Source of the DNA: Deltaproteobacteria bacterium
Lineage (GTDB): Bacteria > Desulfobacterota > GWC2-55-46 > DRQE01
Length of the DNA: 22,227 nucleotides
Assembly (NCBI GenBank): GCA_016219165.1
Contig: JACRCB010000044.1
Coordinates: 1-22,227 of the forward strand
Reading direction: 5' to 3'
Made by a program: the position numbers and the translations under genes. Below the pieces are notes generated by a model. It was not told the DNA's origin. It worked only from the letters and a program-made list of their open reading frames with translations, and did not search any database. Numbering within the stretch: position 1 is the stretch's first letter; each line of letters opens with the position of its first letter. Shown here one piece after another: positions 1 to 7,300 of this stretch.

Positions 1-406
1 GATGTTCAGGAAACTGCTCGATGAGGGCAGGGCCGGGGATAACGTGGGGTGTTTGCTTCGCGGGACGAAGAAAGAGGAAGTGGAGAGGGGGCAGGTCCTG
101 GCAAAGCCCGGAAGCATCACGCCCCATACGAGATTCAACGGCGAGGTTTACATCCTGTCGAAGGAAGAGGGGGGCCGTCACACCCCGTTTTTTAACGGTT
201 ACAGGCCCCAGTTATACTTCAGAACTACCGACGTCACCGGGGTTGTGAAGCTGCCCGAGGGCACCGAGATGGTCATGCCCGGGGATAACATAAGATTTGA
301 GGTCGAGTTGATAACGCCGATAGCCATGGAAGAGGGGCTCAGGTTCGCGGTCAGAGAAGGGGGAAGGACCGTGGGGGCAGGGGTTGTGACCAAGGTGATA
401 GCGTAA
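1..406 (+). CDS. tuf: Elongation factor Tu, C-terminal part (gene copy 1, cut by window start)
   Basis: EF-Tu carries aminoacyl-tRNA to the ribosomal A site as a GTP complex. Only the last 134 codons are visible, reading from base 2; they correspond to residues 266-399 of the complete copy at 16153-17352, so domain 1 and most of domain 2 lie upstream. The end of domain 2 and domain 3 (the EGGRHTPFFNGYRPQ region) are clear. The sequence differs from the second copy at only seven bases (132, 214, 259, 292, 295, 298, 379), giving three amino-acid changes: R for K, L for F and E for D. The Leu falls where most EF-Tu proteins have Phe in the RPQ-F-YFRTTD motif. It ends in TAA and is followed by rpmG, the usual neighbour of the rif-side tuf copy. 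Identity is certain; the start is outside the window. Confidence 0.98.
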   Translation, partial: MFRKLLDEGRAGDNVGCLLRGTKKEEVERGQVLAKPGSITPHTRFNGEVYILSKEEGGRHTPFFNGYRPQLYFRTTDVTGVVKLPEGTEMVMPGDNIRFEVELITPIAMEEGLRFAVREGGRTVGAGVVTKVIA

Positions 407-449
407 TTGTAAGGCTAAAAAGACCAAACAACATATAACGGTATTTATC

Positions 450-599
450 ATGAGAGAGATAATCACGCTGGCATGCACTGAGTGCAAGCGCCGCAATTAT
501 ACGACGAAAAAGAATAAGAAGACCACGACCGAAAGGCTTGAGTTGAGTAAGTACTGCAAGTTCTGCAGGCATCATACCGCTCATAAGGAAACAAAGTAA
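450..599 (+). CDS. rpmG: 50S ribosomal protein L33, zinc-binding form
   Basis: L33 is a small protein of the large ribosomal subunit near the E site. The frame from ATG 450 to TAA encodes 49 residues, the normal L33 length. It has the typical start MREIITLACTECKRRNY and four cysteines at positions 9, 12, 36 and 39, two CxxC pairs that would form a zinc ribbon. It is therefore the zinc-dependent (C+) paralogue rather than the cysteine-free form that some bacteria switch to under zinc starvation; whether a C- copy exists elsewhere cannot be seen. It lies between tuf and tRNA-Trp/secE, the usual place for rpmG. No good Shine-Dalgarno precedes the ATG, so it may be translated weakly or coupled in some other way. 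Confidence 0.95.
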   Translation: MREIITLACTECKRRNYTTKKNKKTTTERLELSKYCKFCRHHTAHKETK

Positions 600-785
600 C
601 AGACCGCTTTCCTATGCGTTATGCGCATGGGATTTGTTTCTCCGCCCTCGTCCAGCACCACTTTTGACACGCACGCCTCGCGGCGGCGCGGGGAGGAAGC
701 CCTGTCCAAAGTGGTGCTGGGCGAGCCGGCGGGCATCGCGCCCCGCTTACGACGCAGGCGCGCATGACGGTATATGAGGTTATTT
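600..785 (+). other. Intergenic region rpmG to tRNA-Trp
   Basis: This 186-base stretch has no supportable ORF. It holds a small hairpin (arms 612-618 and 624-630, with one G-T pair), the large palindromic repeat at 647-725 described separately, and a GC-rich segment up to the tRNA. A TATATG hexamer at 771-776 is a weak candidate -10 element for the tRNA, but the -35 match is poor. Confidence 0.6.
647..725. repeat. Long imperfect palindrome (REP/MITE-like hairpin repeat)
   Basis: Bases 647-669 pair with 703-725 over 23 positions with one mismatch (665/707) and one G-T pair (651/721). The core arms 652-664 and 708-720 match perfectly over 13 bp. The 33-base interior (670-702) is GC-rich and can fold on itself. 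There is no coding potential and no T-run after the stem, so it is not a standard intrinsic terminator. The arms are clearly related to the hairpin at 4247-4285: 28 of 34 arm positions are identical and several differences are compensatory. This suggests a dispersed palindromic repeat family. What mobilises it, if anything, is not visible. Confidence 0.7.
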
Positions 786-861
786 AGGCCAGTAGCTCTA
801 ACGGGAGAGCAGCGGTCTCCAAAACCGCGGGTTGGGGGTTCGAATCCCTCCTGGCCTGCCA
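786..861 (+). tRNA. trnW: tRNA-Trp (CCA anticodon)
   Basis: A full cloverleaf can be drawn. The acceptor stem is AGGCCAG (786-792) with CTGGCCT (851-857), followed by discriminator G and an encoded CCA (859-861). The D stem is GCTC/GAGC (795-798, 807-810). The anticodon stem is GCGGT/ACCGC (812-816, 824-828) with loop CTCCAAA, so the anticodon CCA (819-821) reads UGG. The variable loop has five bases. The T stem is 834-838 with 846-850 (one G-T pair) and loop TTCGAAT. tRNA-Trp between rpmG and secE is a common arrangement in several Gram-negative phyla. Confidence 0.98.
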
Positions 862-867
862 CTTACC

Positions 868-895
868 CAGGAACCTTTCTACGGAAAGGTTCCTG
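868..895 (+). repeat. 12-bp perfect hairpin with TACG tetraloop just after tRNA-Trp
   Basis: Arms 868-879 and 884-895 are perfectly complementary around loop TACG closed by a C-G pair, the unusually stable UNCG-type tetraloop. It begins 6 bases after the tRNA CCA end. No U-tract follows, so a role in 3' processing or stability, or membership of a repeat family, is more likely than termination. Bases 880-891 recur exactly at 8626-8637. Confidence 0.6.
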
Positions 896-934
896 CCCTC
901 GGCTTCCCTTGGCTTCGCCAAGAGGCGAGCGCTC

Positions 935-971
935 CCGGAAACTTTCAGGCAGGTGTTCTGAAAGTTTCCGG
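935..971 (+). repeat. 14-bp perfect hairpin
   Basis: Arms 935-948 and 958-971 are perfectly complementary, with a 9-base loop. No T-run follows. The 11-base segment 958-968 recurs exactly at 8548-8558 in the rpoB-rpoC spacer, pointing to a shared intergenic repeat. Confidence 0.6.
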
Positions 972-1026
972 AGGGGGACGAGCGGGACTTGTTCCGTGAA
1001 AACGGGGGAAAGGGGGCGGGCGGGGT

Positions 1027-1045
1027 ACCCATGCGAAGCATGGGT
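1027..1045 (+). repeat. 8-bp perfect hairpin with GAA loop
   Basis: ACCCATGC (1027-1034) pairs with GCATGGGT (1038-1045) around GAA. It is the third strong palindrome in this spacer; no T-run follows. Confidence 0.5.
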
Positions 1046-1135
1046 CGTGGAAAAGACCCGGTCCTTCACTTGTTCCGGTGTATTCTTTTTAACGGAAAGT
1101 CTTGCCCGGAAAAAAGGTTTTCGCGCCTTGATATT

Positions 1136-1336
1136 ATGGAGAAGACAGAGAAGATAGAGAAGATAAAAGAATTTTATTCGGAGGCCAAGGCGGAGCTTAA
1201 AAAGGTTACGTGGCCGAGCCGCCAGCAGACCTTCAGCGCGACGTGGGTGGTTATCCTCATAGTAATCGCAATAGCCGTCTTCCTCGGTTTTGTGGACTTT
1301 GCGCTCTCCGGCCTCGTTAAATACATCTTACGTTAA
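1136..1336 (+). CDS. secE: Preprotein translocase subunit SecE
   Basis: SecE is the small essential membrane subunit that clamps SecY in the SecYEG protein-conducting channel of the inner membrane. The 66 residues show the short one-helix bacterial form: a charged amphipathic N-terminus, the conserved ELKKVTWPSRQQT motif (about residues 22-34), then one hydrophobic transmembrane segment (about 38-60, WVVILIVIAIAVFLGFV), ending KYILR. The start was set at ATG 1136 because this gives the normal SecE beginning. The frame is open upstream to 989, but the extra residues are unlike SecE. The Shine-Dalgarno is weak (AAGG around 1115). nusG follows after 14 bases, the near-universal secE-nusG pair. 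Confidence 0.95.
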   Translation: MEKTEKIEKIKEFYSEAKAELKKVTWPSRQQTFSATWVVILIVIAIAVFLGFVDFALSGLVKYILR

Positions 1337-1350
1337 GGGTTAGAGTCAAT

Positions 1351-1881
1351 ATGGCTAAAAAATGGTACGTAGTCCATACTTATTCCGGCTACGAAGAAAA
1401 GGTTAAGTCCGCACTCGAGGAAAAGATAAAGACCCTCGGAAAAGAGGATAAATTCGGAGAGGTGATAGTCCCGTCGGAAAAGGTCGTTGACATGGTAAAG
1501 GGCGTTAAAAAGACCGCGTCGAGGAGGTTTTTCCCGGGCTATATACTCGTAAACATGGAACTGACCGACGATACGTGGCATATCATAAAGGATGTCCCCA
1601 AGGTGACCGGATTCGTCGGCGGTATGAAGACCCCCCCGACCGTAAGCGAAGAGGAGATGAAAAAGATCACCCGTCAGATGGAGGAGGGCGCGATAAGGCC
1701 CAAACCGAAGGTTCTTTTCGAAAGGGGAGAAAACATCAGGGTCGTTGATGGGCCCTTTACAAACTTCGCAGGCATAGTGGAAGAGGTAAAACCCGAAAAG
1801 GGTAAACTCAGGGTGCTTGTAAGCATATTCGGCAGACAGACCTCCGTTGAACTGGATTTTGTCCATGTCGAAAAGGTATAA
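1351..1881 (+). CDS. nusG: Transcription termination/antitermination factor NusG
   Basis: NusG binds the RNA polymerase clamp, raises processivity, and links polymerase to Rho or to the ribosomal protein S10. The product is 176 residues, typical of the family. The N-terminal NGN domain (about 1-110) begins AKKWYVVHTYSGYE and includes the conserved RRFFPGYILV segment. A linker leads to the C-terminal KOW domain (about 122-176), with FTNFAGIVEEV and a basic end. The start at ATG 1351 follows AAGGG overlapping the secE stop. It sits directly after secE and before rplK, the standard order. The S10 gene encoding its partner lies 15.5 kb downstream and carries an amber codon (see rpsJ). Confidence 0.98.
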   Translation: MAKKWYVVHTYSGYEEKVKSALEEKIKTLGKEDKFGEVIVPSEKVVDMVKGVKKTASRRFFPGYILVNMELTDDTWHIIKDVPKVTGFVGGMKTPPTVSEEEMKKITRQMEEGAIRPKPKVLFERGENIRVVDGPFTNFAGIVEEVKPEKGKLRVLVSIFGRQTSVELDFVHVEKV

Positions 1882-1933
1882 ATAGATTAACTGGTTATAT
1901 AGATAATTTAAAGTAAAACGAGAGGTATAAGGC

Positions 1934-2359
1934 ATGGCCAAGAAAATTATAGCGCAGATTAAACTCCAGATCCCCTCAGGCAAGGCCAACCCCGCGCCCC
2001 CTGTCGGCCCCGCACTGGGCCAGCACGGGGTTAATATAATGGAGTTTTGCAAGGCGTTTAACGCGAAGACACAGAAAGAGGGAGATACGATAATCCCGGT
2101 CGTTATAACGGTCTACGCCGACAGGAGTTTCAGTTTCGTTACGAAGACCCCCCCCGCATCCACACTGCTCCTTAAGGCCGCGGGTGTCGAGAAAGGCTCG
2201 GGCGTGCCGAACAAAGATACGGTCGGGCAGGTTACGAGAAAACAGATAGAGGAGATAGCGAAGACAAAGATGCCGGATATTACGGCGTCGAGCCTTGAGG
2301 CGGCGGTCCGCACAATAGAAGGGACGGCAAGGAGCATGGGAATAAAGGTGGAGGGTTAA
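1934..2359 (+). CDS. rplK: 50S ribosomal protein L11
   Basis: L11 forms the GTPase-associated stalk base with 23S rRNA and L10, and contacts EF-G and the stringent factor RelA. The 141 residues match the usual length exactly. The N-terminal domain carries the LQIPSGKANPAPPVGPALGQ segment, the proline-rich face where thiopeptide antibiotics bind. The C-terminal rRNA-binding domain ends with the MGIKVEG type terminus. The start ATG 1934 follows AGAGG (1921-1925). It is separated from nusG by a 52-base AT-rich gap and from rplA by 5 bases, so it is translationally linked to rplA. Eight of its 13 Ile codons are ATA. Confidence 0.98.
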   Translation: MAKKIIAQIKLQIPSGKANPAPPVGPALGQHGVNIMEFCKAFNAKTQKEGDTIIPVVITVYADRSFSFVTKTPPASTLLLKAAGVEKGSGVPNKDTVGQVTRKQIEEIAKTKMPDITASSLEAAVRTIEGTARSMGIKVEG

Positions 2360-2364
2360 AGATA

Positions 2365-3060
2365 ATGGCAGGGAAAAAATACGCGCTTGCAAAAGAGAAG
2401 GTCGAAGAAAGGGCTTACACCGTGGGAGAGGCGTTTAACCTCGCTTGTGGGCTTAAGACGGCGAAGTTCGATGAGACGGTGGATATGGCTGCAAGTCTCG
2501 GGGTCGACCCGAAGCAATCCGACCAGATGGTAAGGGGGTCGGTGGTTCTTCCCCACGGGACGGGAAAGGCGGTAAGGGTGGCGGTATTTGCAAAGGGCGA
2601 GAAGGAAAAAGAGGCGAAAGATGCGGGCGCGGAGACAATCGGCGGGGAGGACCTCGTAGAGAAGATAAAAGGGGGATGGTTAGACTTCGATATGGCCGTC
2701 GCCACCCCGGATATGATGGGGAGTGTTGGGAAACTCGGCAAGATTCTGGGGCCGCGGGGGCTTATGCCGAATCCGAAACTCGGAACGGTTACATTCGATG
2801 TCGGGAAGGCGGTTAAGGACCTTAAGGCGGGCAAGGTGGAGTTCAAGGTGGATAAAGAGGGCAACGCCCACTGCGTCCTCGGCAAACTATCCTTCGGGAA
2901 GGAAAAACTGGAATCCAACTTTACGGCCATTATTGACTCCATATTGAAGGCAAAACCTGCCTCGAGCAAGGGCACATACATTAAGAGTCTCCATATCTCC
3001 ACCACGATGGGGCCTTCGATAAAGATAGATACTGCCGAGGTAAGGGATATTCATAAATAG
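2365..3060 (+). CDS. rplA: 50S ribosomal protein L1
   Basis: L1 forms the mobile stalk beside the E site and helps move deacylated tRNA out; in many bacteria it also represses its own rplK-rplA mRNA. The 231 residues match the family length. Conserved signatures are the GKILGPRGLMPNPKLGTV block (about residues 126-143) and TTMGPSIKID near the C-terminus. The start ATG 2365 is preceded by GGAGGG inside the end of rplK, indicating coupling. It ends in TAG. No obvious L1-binding mimic was identified in the short spacer upstream of rplK, though this was not tested by folding. Confidence 0.98.
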   Translation: MAGKKYALAKEKVEERAYTVGEAFNLACGLKTAKFDETVDMAASLGVDPKQSDQMVRGSVVLPHGTGKAVRVAVFAKGEKEKEAKDAGAETIGGEDLVEKIKGGWLDFDMAVATPDMMGSVGKLGKILGPRGLMPNPKLGTVTFDVGKAVKDLKAGKVEFKVDKEGNAHCVLGKLSFGKEKLESNFTAIIDSILKAKPASSKGTYIKSLHISTTMGPSIKIDTAEVRDIHK

Positions 3061-3285
3061 TCTTGGGAAGCGTGTAATCCCGCCGCCCGGGATTAACTAA
3101 ATCAAGTAAGGTCAGAGACAGCAGGGGCCGGGGCCCTTCTCTTTAACGGCGCTCAAGCGGCGGATAAAGAGAAGTCCCGGCTTAAAACTCCCTGCCGAGA
3201 CCAGAGCAGATTTGCAATGGGACTCGGCATTTATCAACGGGGTTGACCAAGTTTTGTCTTTGACGGAAAGGAGGGAGAAGAGAGG
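3061..3285 (+). promoter_or_regulatory. Ribosomal protein L10 leader RNA (rplJL autoregulation)
   Basis: This 225-base spacer before rplJ folds like the L10 leader family. Visible stems: 3110-3113/3199-3202, an asymmetric internal loop that looks like a kink-turn (3114-3120 against 3196-3198), 3121-3126/3190-3195, 3127-3132/3176-3181, and a long 9-bp stem 3137-3145/3165-3173 with a GC-rich tip. In known members the L10-L12 complex binds the kink-turn region and represses its own operon. A small hairpin (3076-3082/3088-3094) precedes it. A competing 7-bp stem, 3193-3199 with 3223-3229, overlaps the 3' side of the L10-binding stem and is followed by ATTTAT, so a switch between two folds is possible. 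The family assignment is from pattern, not a covariance search. Confidence 0.8.
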
Positions 3286-3813
3286 GTGATGAGAAAGGAA
3301 GAAAAGGCGAAACTGGTAAATGAGTACAGGGAGAAGTTCAGGAAGGCGAATGCGGCCTTTATCACCGGCTATCAGGGGATAAAGGTAAACGATATAACCG
3401 ACCTCCGGCGGACACTCAGGGATGCCGGGGTTGAGTTCAAGGTAATGAAGAATACCCTTGCCACTCTGGCGGTTAAGGACACTCCGGCCGAGGCGCTTTC
3501 AAAGGAGTTTGCCGGGCCGGTTGCCGTAGCCCTGAGTTACGGGGACGCTTCGGTTGCCGCAAAGAAACTCGCCAAGTTTGAGGAAGACCTCCCGGGGTTT
3601 AACCTCAGGACGGCCGTTCTCGGAGGTACGGTTCTCAAGGTTTCGGATATAAGGGGCCTTGCAAAACTGCCGCCGAGGGATGTGTTGGCGGCGAAACTTC
3701 TGGGTGTGATGAAGAATGTTCCCCGCTCTCTAATAGCGGTCTTGAGCGGGGTTCCGAAAAAATTTGTCTATGCCCTCAATGCGGTCAAGGGCGCAAAAGA
3801 GAAGGCTTCGTGA
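3286..3813 (+). CDS. rplJ: 50S ribosomal protein L10
   Basis: L10 anchors L7/L12 dimers to the ribosome and forms the stalk that recruits translation factors. The product is 175 residues from GTG 3286, or 174 from the adjacent ATG 3289. The N-terminal rRNA-binding domain has the typical pattern with FITGYQGIKVNDITDLRR and VMKNTLATLA. The C-terminal helix that carries L7/L12 is the last 30 or so residues. A strong AGGAGG (3269-3274) is 11 bases from the GTG and 14 from the ATG, slightly favouring GTG. It is preceded by the L10 leader and followed after 47 bases by rplL, the standard co-regulated pair. It ends in TGA. Confidence 0.97.
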   Translation: MMRKEEKAKLVNEYREKFRKANAAFITGYQGIKVNDITDLRRTLRDAGVEFKVMKNTLATLAVKDTPAEALSKEFAGPVAVALSYGDASVAAKKLAKFEEDLPGFNLRTAVLGGTVLKVSDIRGLAKLPPRDVLAAKLLGVMKNVPRSLIAVLSGVPKKFVYALNAVKGAKEKAS

Positions 3814-3860
3814 CAGGCGCGTAAAAAATCCAACCCAAACAACATACAGGAGGAAGAAAA

Positions 3861-4241
3861 ATGACACAGTTAACAAAAGCGGACGTTATAAAATATATCG
3901 AAGGCATGACGGTTCTTGACCTTGCGGAACTGGTGAAGGAACTGGAGGCTAAGTTCGGGGTAAGCGCGGCGGCCCCCGTGGCTGTCGCAGGCGTTGCGGC
4001 GGCCCCCGGTGCGCTCGTTGCCGAGGAAAAAACCGAGTTCAGGGTCATACTGAAATCTTCCGGGGCCGAAAAGATAAAGGTTATAAAAGAGGTGAGGGCC
4101 GTAACCGGGCTGGGGCTTAAAGAGGCAAAGGACCTTGTGGAAGGCGCGCCGAAGGCCATTAAAGAGGGCGTAAGTAAACAAGAGGCCGAGGATATAAAAA
4201 AGAAGGTCGAGGGCGCCGGGGCGCAGGTCGAGATAAAGTAA
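3861..4241 (+). CDS. rplL: 50S ribosomal protein L7/L12
   Basis: L7/L12 is the multicopy stalk protein whose C-terminal domain contacts EF-Tu, EF-G and other translational GTPases. The 126 residues are of normal length. The N-terminal dimerisation domain (about 1-35) is followed by an alanine/valine-rich hinge (about 37-53, AAAPVAVAGVAAAPG) and the conserved C-terminal domain with EKIKVIKEVRAVTGLGLKEA and KDLVEGAPKAIKEG. A strong AGGAGG lies just before ATG 3861, in keeping with the need for several copies per ribosome. It is followed by a strong hairpin and then rpoB. Confidence 0.98.
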   Translation: MTQLTKADVIKYIEGMTVLDLAELVKELEAKFGVSAAAPVAVAGVAAAPGALVAEEKTEFRVILKSSGAEKIKVIKEVRAVTGLGLKEAKDLVEGAPKAIKEGVSKQEAEDIKKKVEGAGAQVEIK

Positions 4242-4246
4242 TGACC

Positions 4247-4285
4247 CCGGCACCACTCTGGACACAAAGTCCAGAGTGGCGCCGG
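4247..4285 (+). repeat. Strong hairpin in the rplL-rpoB spacer, related to the 647-725 palindrome
   Basis: Arms 4247-4263 and 4269-4285 pair over 17 positions with a single A-C mismatch (4252/4280) and a 5-base loop ACAAA. It starts 5 bases after the rplL stop. No T-run follows, so it is not a plain terminator. In E. coli the rplL-rpoB gap contains a partial terminator and an RNase III site that lower rpoBC expression relative to the ribosomal genes; this stem could play that role. Its arms match those of 647-725 at 28 of 34 positions, including covarying pairs, so it may instead be a shortened copy of the same repeat. Confidence 0.75.
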
Positions 4286-4343
4286 ACGGAGTTCTCAATA
4301 AAGCCTCTAAAGTCAGTCTTGCGCCGGAAGATTCTATAAATAG

Positions 4344-4364
4344 TTTCCCTCAAGGGAAAAGGAG
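4344..4364 (+). promoter_or_regulatory. Small hairpin abutting the rpoB ribosome-binding site
   Basis: TTTCCC (4344-4349) pairs with GGGAAA (4354-4359) around TCAA. The last base overlaps the Shine-Dalgarno AAGGAG (4359-4364), which is 10 bases before ATG 4375. The stem may tune access to the site. The Shine-Dalgarno supports 4375 as the rpoB start. Confidence 0.4.
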
Positions 4365-4374
4365 AAAAATATAC

Positions 4375-7300
4375 ATGGCGGGAACTCTTATAAACGGCCA
4401 TTTATTAAGGAAGGATTATTCTCGCATAGGAAAGGTTATAGACTTCCCCGACCTGGTAGAGGTGCAGAAAAAATCCTTCAGTTTGTTTCTCCAGACCGAT
4501 GTGAAGCCCGAGGACAGGTTGGATGCGGGGCTTCACGGGGTGCTTAAGGGCATATTCCCGATAAAGGACTTTTCTGACATCGCCTCGCTGGATTTTGTAA
4601 GGTATGAGCTCCTGCAGCCCAAATACACGGTTGCGGAATGTCTTGAGAAGGGGCTTACCTATGCGGCGCCGATAAAGATAGGGGTGCGGCTTACCGTGTG
4701 GGATAAGGACCCCGAGACCGGGGTAAGGAGGGTGAGGGACATAAAGGAGCAGGTGGTCTACTTCGGCGAGATACCCCTCATGACCGAGACGGGCAGTTTC
4801 GTGATAAATGGAACGGAGAGGGTTATAGTAAGCCAACTCCACCGCTCCCCGGGCGTTTTCTTCGAATACGAGAAGGGCAAGGGCTATGCCGGCAAGGTCC
4901 AGTTCACCGCGCGGGTCATCCCGTACCACGGCAGCTGGTTGGATTTCGAATACGACCAGAAGGACTGGTTATATGTGCGCATAGACAAAAGAAGGAAGAT
5001 GCTCGCAACGATACTGCTTAAAGCGCTCGGCTATTCGATAGAAGAGATGCTCAATTACTTCTACCCCAGCGAGGAGATAGTCCTGGAGGGCAAGAAGATA
5101 ATGAAGGGCATCGACCCTGTCTACATCGTGGGGCAGAAGGCGTCCCGCGACATAAAGGACCCCAAGACGGGCGAGATTATCGTAAAAAAGGACAGGAAGA
5201 TAACCCGCCTCATTGCAAAGAGGCTTGTCGGCGCGGGGGTAAAACACATCCCGGTCGAGGTGGAGGACATAGCCGGCAGGATAGCCTCGCAGGACATAGT
5301 CGACCCGAAGACCGGCGAGGTGGTGCTCGAATGCAACCAGACCCTTACCCGCGAGATACTCGACGAGATATCACGCAGGAACATAGAGAGATTCAAACTC
5401 CTTTTTATAGAGGCCATTGGAGGGTTTTTCAGGGAGACCCTCTCAAACGACCGCATAGGCAATGATGAATCCCGTCCCGTCCACGAGTACAGGTCCGTCA
5501 ATCCCGACGACCCCACAACCAACATGACGCTCAACGCAAGGATAGAGATATATAAAAGACTTAAGCCCGGCGAGCCCCCCACGGTCGAGACCGTAAATCA
5601 GTTCTTCCAGAATCTATTTTTTGTGCCGGAAAGATACGACCTGTCGAAGGTCGGGAGGCTTAAATTAAACAGGAAACTCGGGATAGACGTTCCCCTCGAT
5701 GTAACGACCTTGAGGAAGGAAGACATCATGGGGGTTGTGAAGTATCTCCTGGGGCTCAAAAACGGACAGGGGACGATAGACGACATAGACCACCTCGGTA
5801 ACCGCAGGGTCAGATGCGTCGGGGAGTTGCTGGAGAATCAGTACAGGATAGGGCTGCTCCGGATGGAGAGGGCGGTAAAGGAGAGGATGAGCCTTGGGGA
5901 GATTGAAACCCTCATGCCCAACGACTTCATCAACCCCAAGCCCGTGAGTGCGGTGATAAAGGAGTTTTTCGGCTCGTCCCAGTTGTCCCAGTTCATGGAC
6001 CAGACAAACCCCCTCTCGGAGATAACCCACAAAAGACGTCTCTCCGCGCTCGGCGCGGGCGGGCTTACAAGGGAGAGGGCAGGCTTCGAGGTGAGAGACG
6101 TCCACGCAACCCACTACGGGAGGATATGCCCCGTAGAGACCCCCGAAGGGCCGAATATCGGACTTATCGTGTCTTTGAGCACCTACGCGCGCATAAACGA
6201 ATTCGGTTTTGTCGAAACCCCGTACAGAAAGGTCATAGACGGAAAGGTTACGAGCCAGATAGCGTACCTCTCCGCGCTCGATGAGGAAAACCATGTCATC
6301 GCGCAGGCTAATGCGCCGTTGGATAAGGACGGATACTTCACGACCGAATTCATTTCGGCGAGGAAGGGCGGGGAGTTTGTCATGGCCAGGCCAGAAGAGA
6401 TAACCCTCATGGACGTGTCCCCGAACCAGCTCGTGAGTGTGGCCGCGGCCCTTGTGCCGTTCCTCGAAAACGACGACGCAAACAGGGCCCTTATGGGTTC
6501 CAACATGCAGCGCCAGGCGGTGCCCCTCATAAAGACGGAGACCCCGCTTGTGGGCACCGGCATGGAGAGTGTCGTTGCCAGAGACTCCGGCGTTACCGTG
6601 ATAGCGAAGAACCCCGGGGTTATTGAGAGCGTTGATGCGACCAGGGTTGTGGTGAAAAACGAAAAGGGAGATGTCGACATATACAACCTGACGAAATTCA
6701 GAAGGTCAAACCAGAACACCTGCTTTAACCATAAGCCCCTTGTAAGGGAGGGGGATAAGGTGGAGAAAGGCACGGTGATTGCGGACGGCCCGTCCACCGC
6801 CAACGGGGAACTGGCGTTGGGAAGAAACGTCCTCGTTGCGTTCATGCCGTGGGGGGGATACAACTTCGAGGACTCAATCCTCGTAAGCGAGAAGTTTTTG
6901 AAGGAGGATGTCTTCACCTCGGTCCACATAGAGGAATTCGAAACCGTCGCAAGGGACATAAAACTCGGGAAAGAGGAGATAACGAGAGACATACCCAACG
7001 TCGGGGAAGAGGCGTTGCGGAACCTCGATGAAAGCGGCATCGTGAGGATAGGCGCCGAAGTGAATCCTGGCGAAATCCTCGTTGGAAAGATTACCCCCAA
7101 GGGGGAGACCCAGCTCTCGCCGGAGGAGAAACTGCTCCGCGCAATCTTCGGGGAAAAGGCGGAGGACGTAAAGGATACCTCTTTGAGGGTCCCTCCCGGG
7201 ATAGAAGGCGTTGTCATAGATGCGAGGGTATTTTCGAGAAAGGGTATCGAAAAGGACGACAGGGCCAAGAGTATCGAAGACAGGGAGATGGCCCGGCTTC

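Larger units (their letters stand above)
862..1135 (+). other. Hairpin-rich intergenic region tRNA-Trp to secE
   Basis: This 274-base spacer holds no convincing gene. It carries at least four hairpins: 868-895 (12 bp, loop TACG), 908-922 (6 bp), 935-971 (14 bp) and 1027-1045 (8 bp, loop GAA). None is followed by a T-run, so they look like palindromic repeats or RNA processing/stability elements rather than terminators. A frame open from 989 into secE exists but has no conserved sequence before 1136. Confidence 0.65.

Noticed and set aside
747..776. Possible tRNA-Trp promoter TTACGA-18-TATATG
   Set aside because: The -35 matches only three of six positions; not strong enough to call.
989..1135. 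Open extension of secE upstream to 989
   Set aside because: The added residues include hairpin sequence and are not SecE-like; the start at 1136 gives a normal 66-residue protein.
774..1157. Open frame overlapping tRNA-Trp and the following hairpins
   Set aside because: It reads straight through the tRNA and palindromes, has no recognisable sequence and overlaps the secE start.
1887..1914. Possible promoter TTAACT-16-TAAAGT before rplK
   Set aside because: Both hexamers are only four of six matches in an AT-rich gap, which yields such matches easily.
4276..4374. Open extension of rpoB upstream to a GTG at 4276
   Set aside because: It lies in the hairpin spacer, is unlike RpoB, and ATG 4375 has a proper AAGGAG site and the normal beginning of the family.
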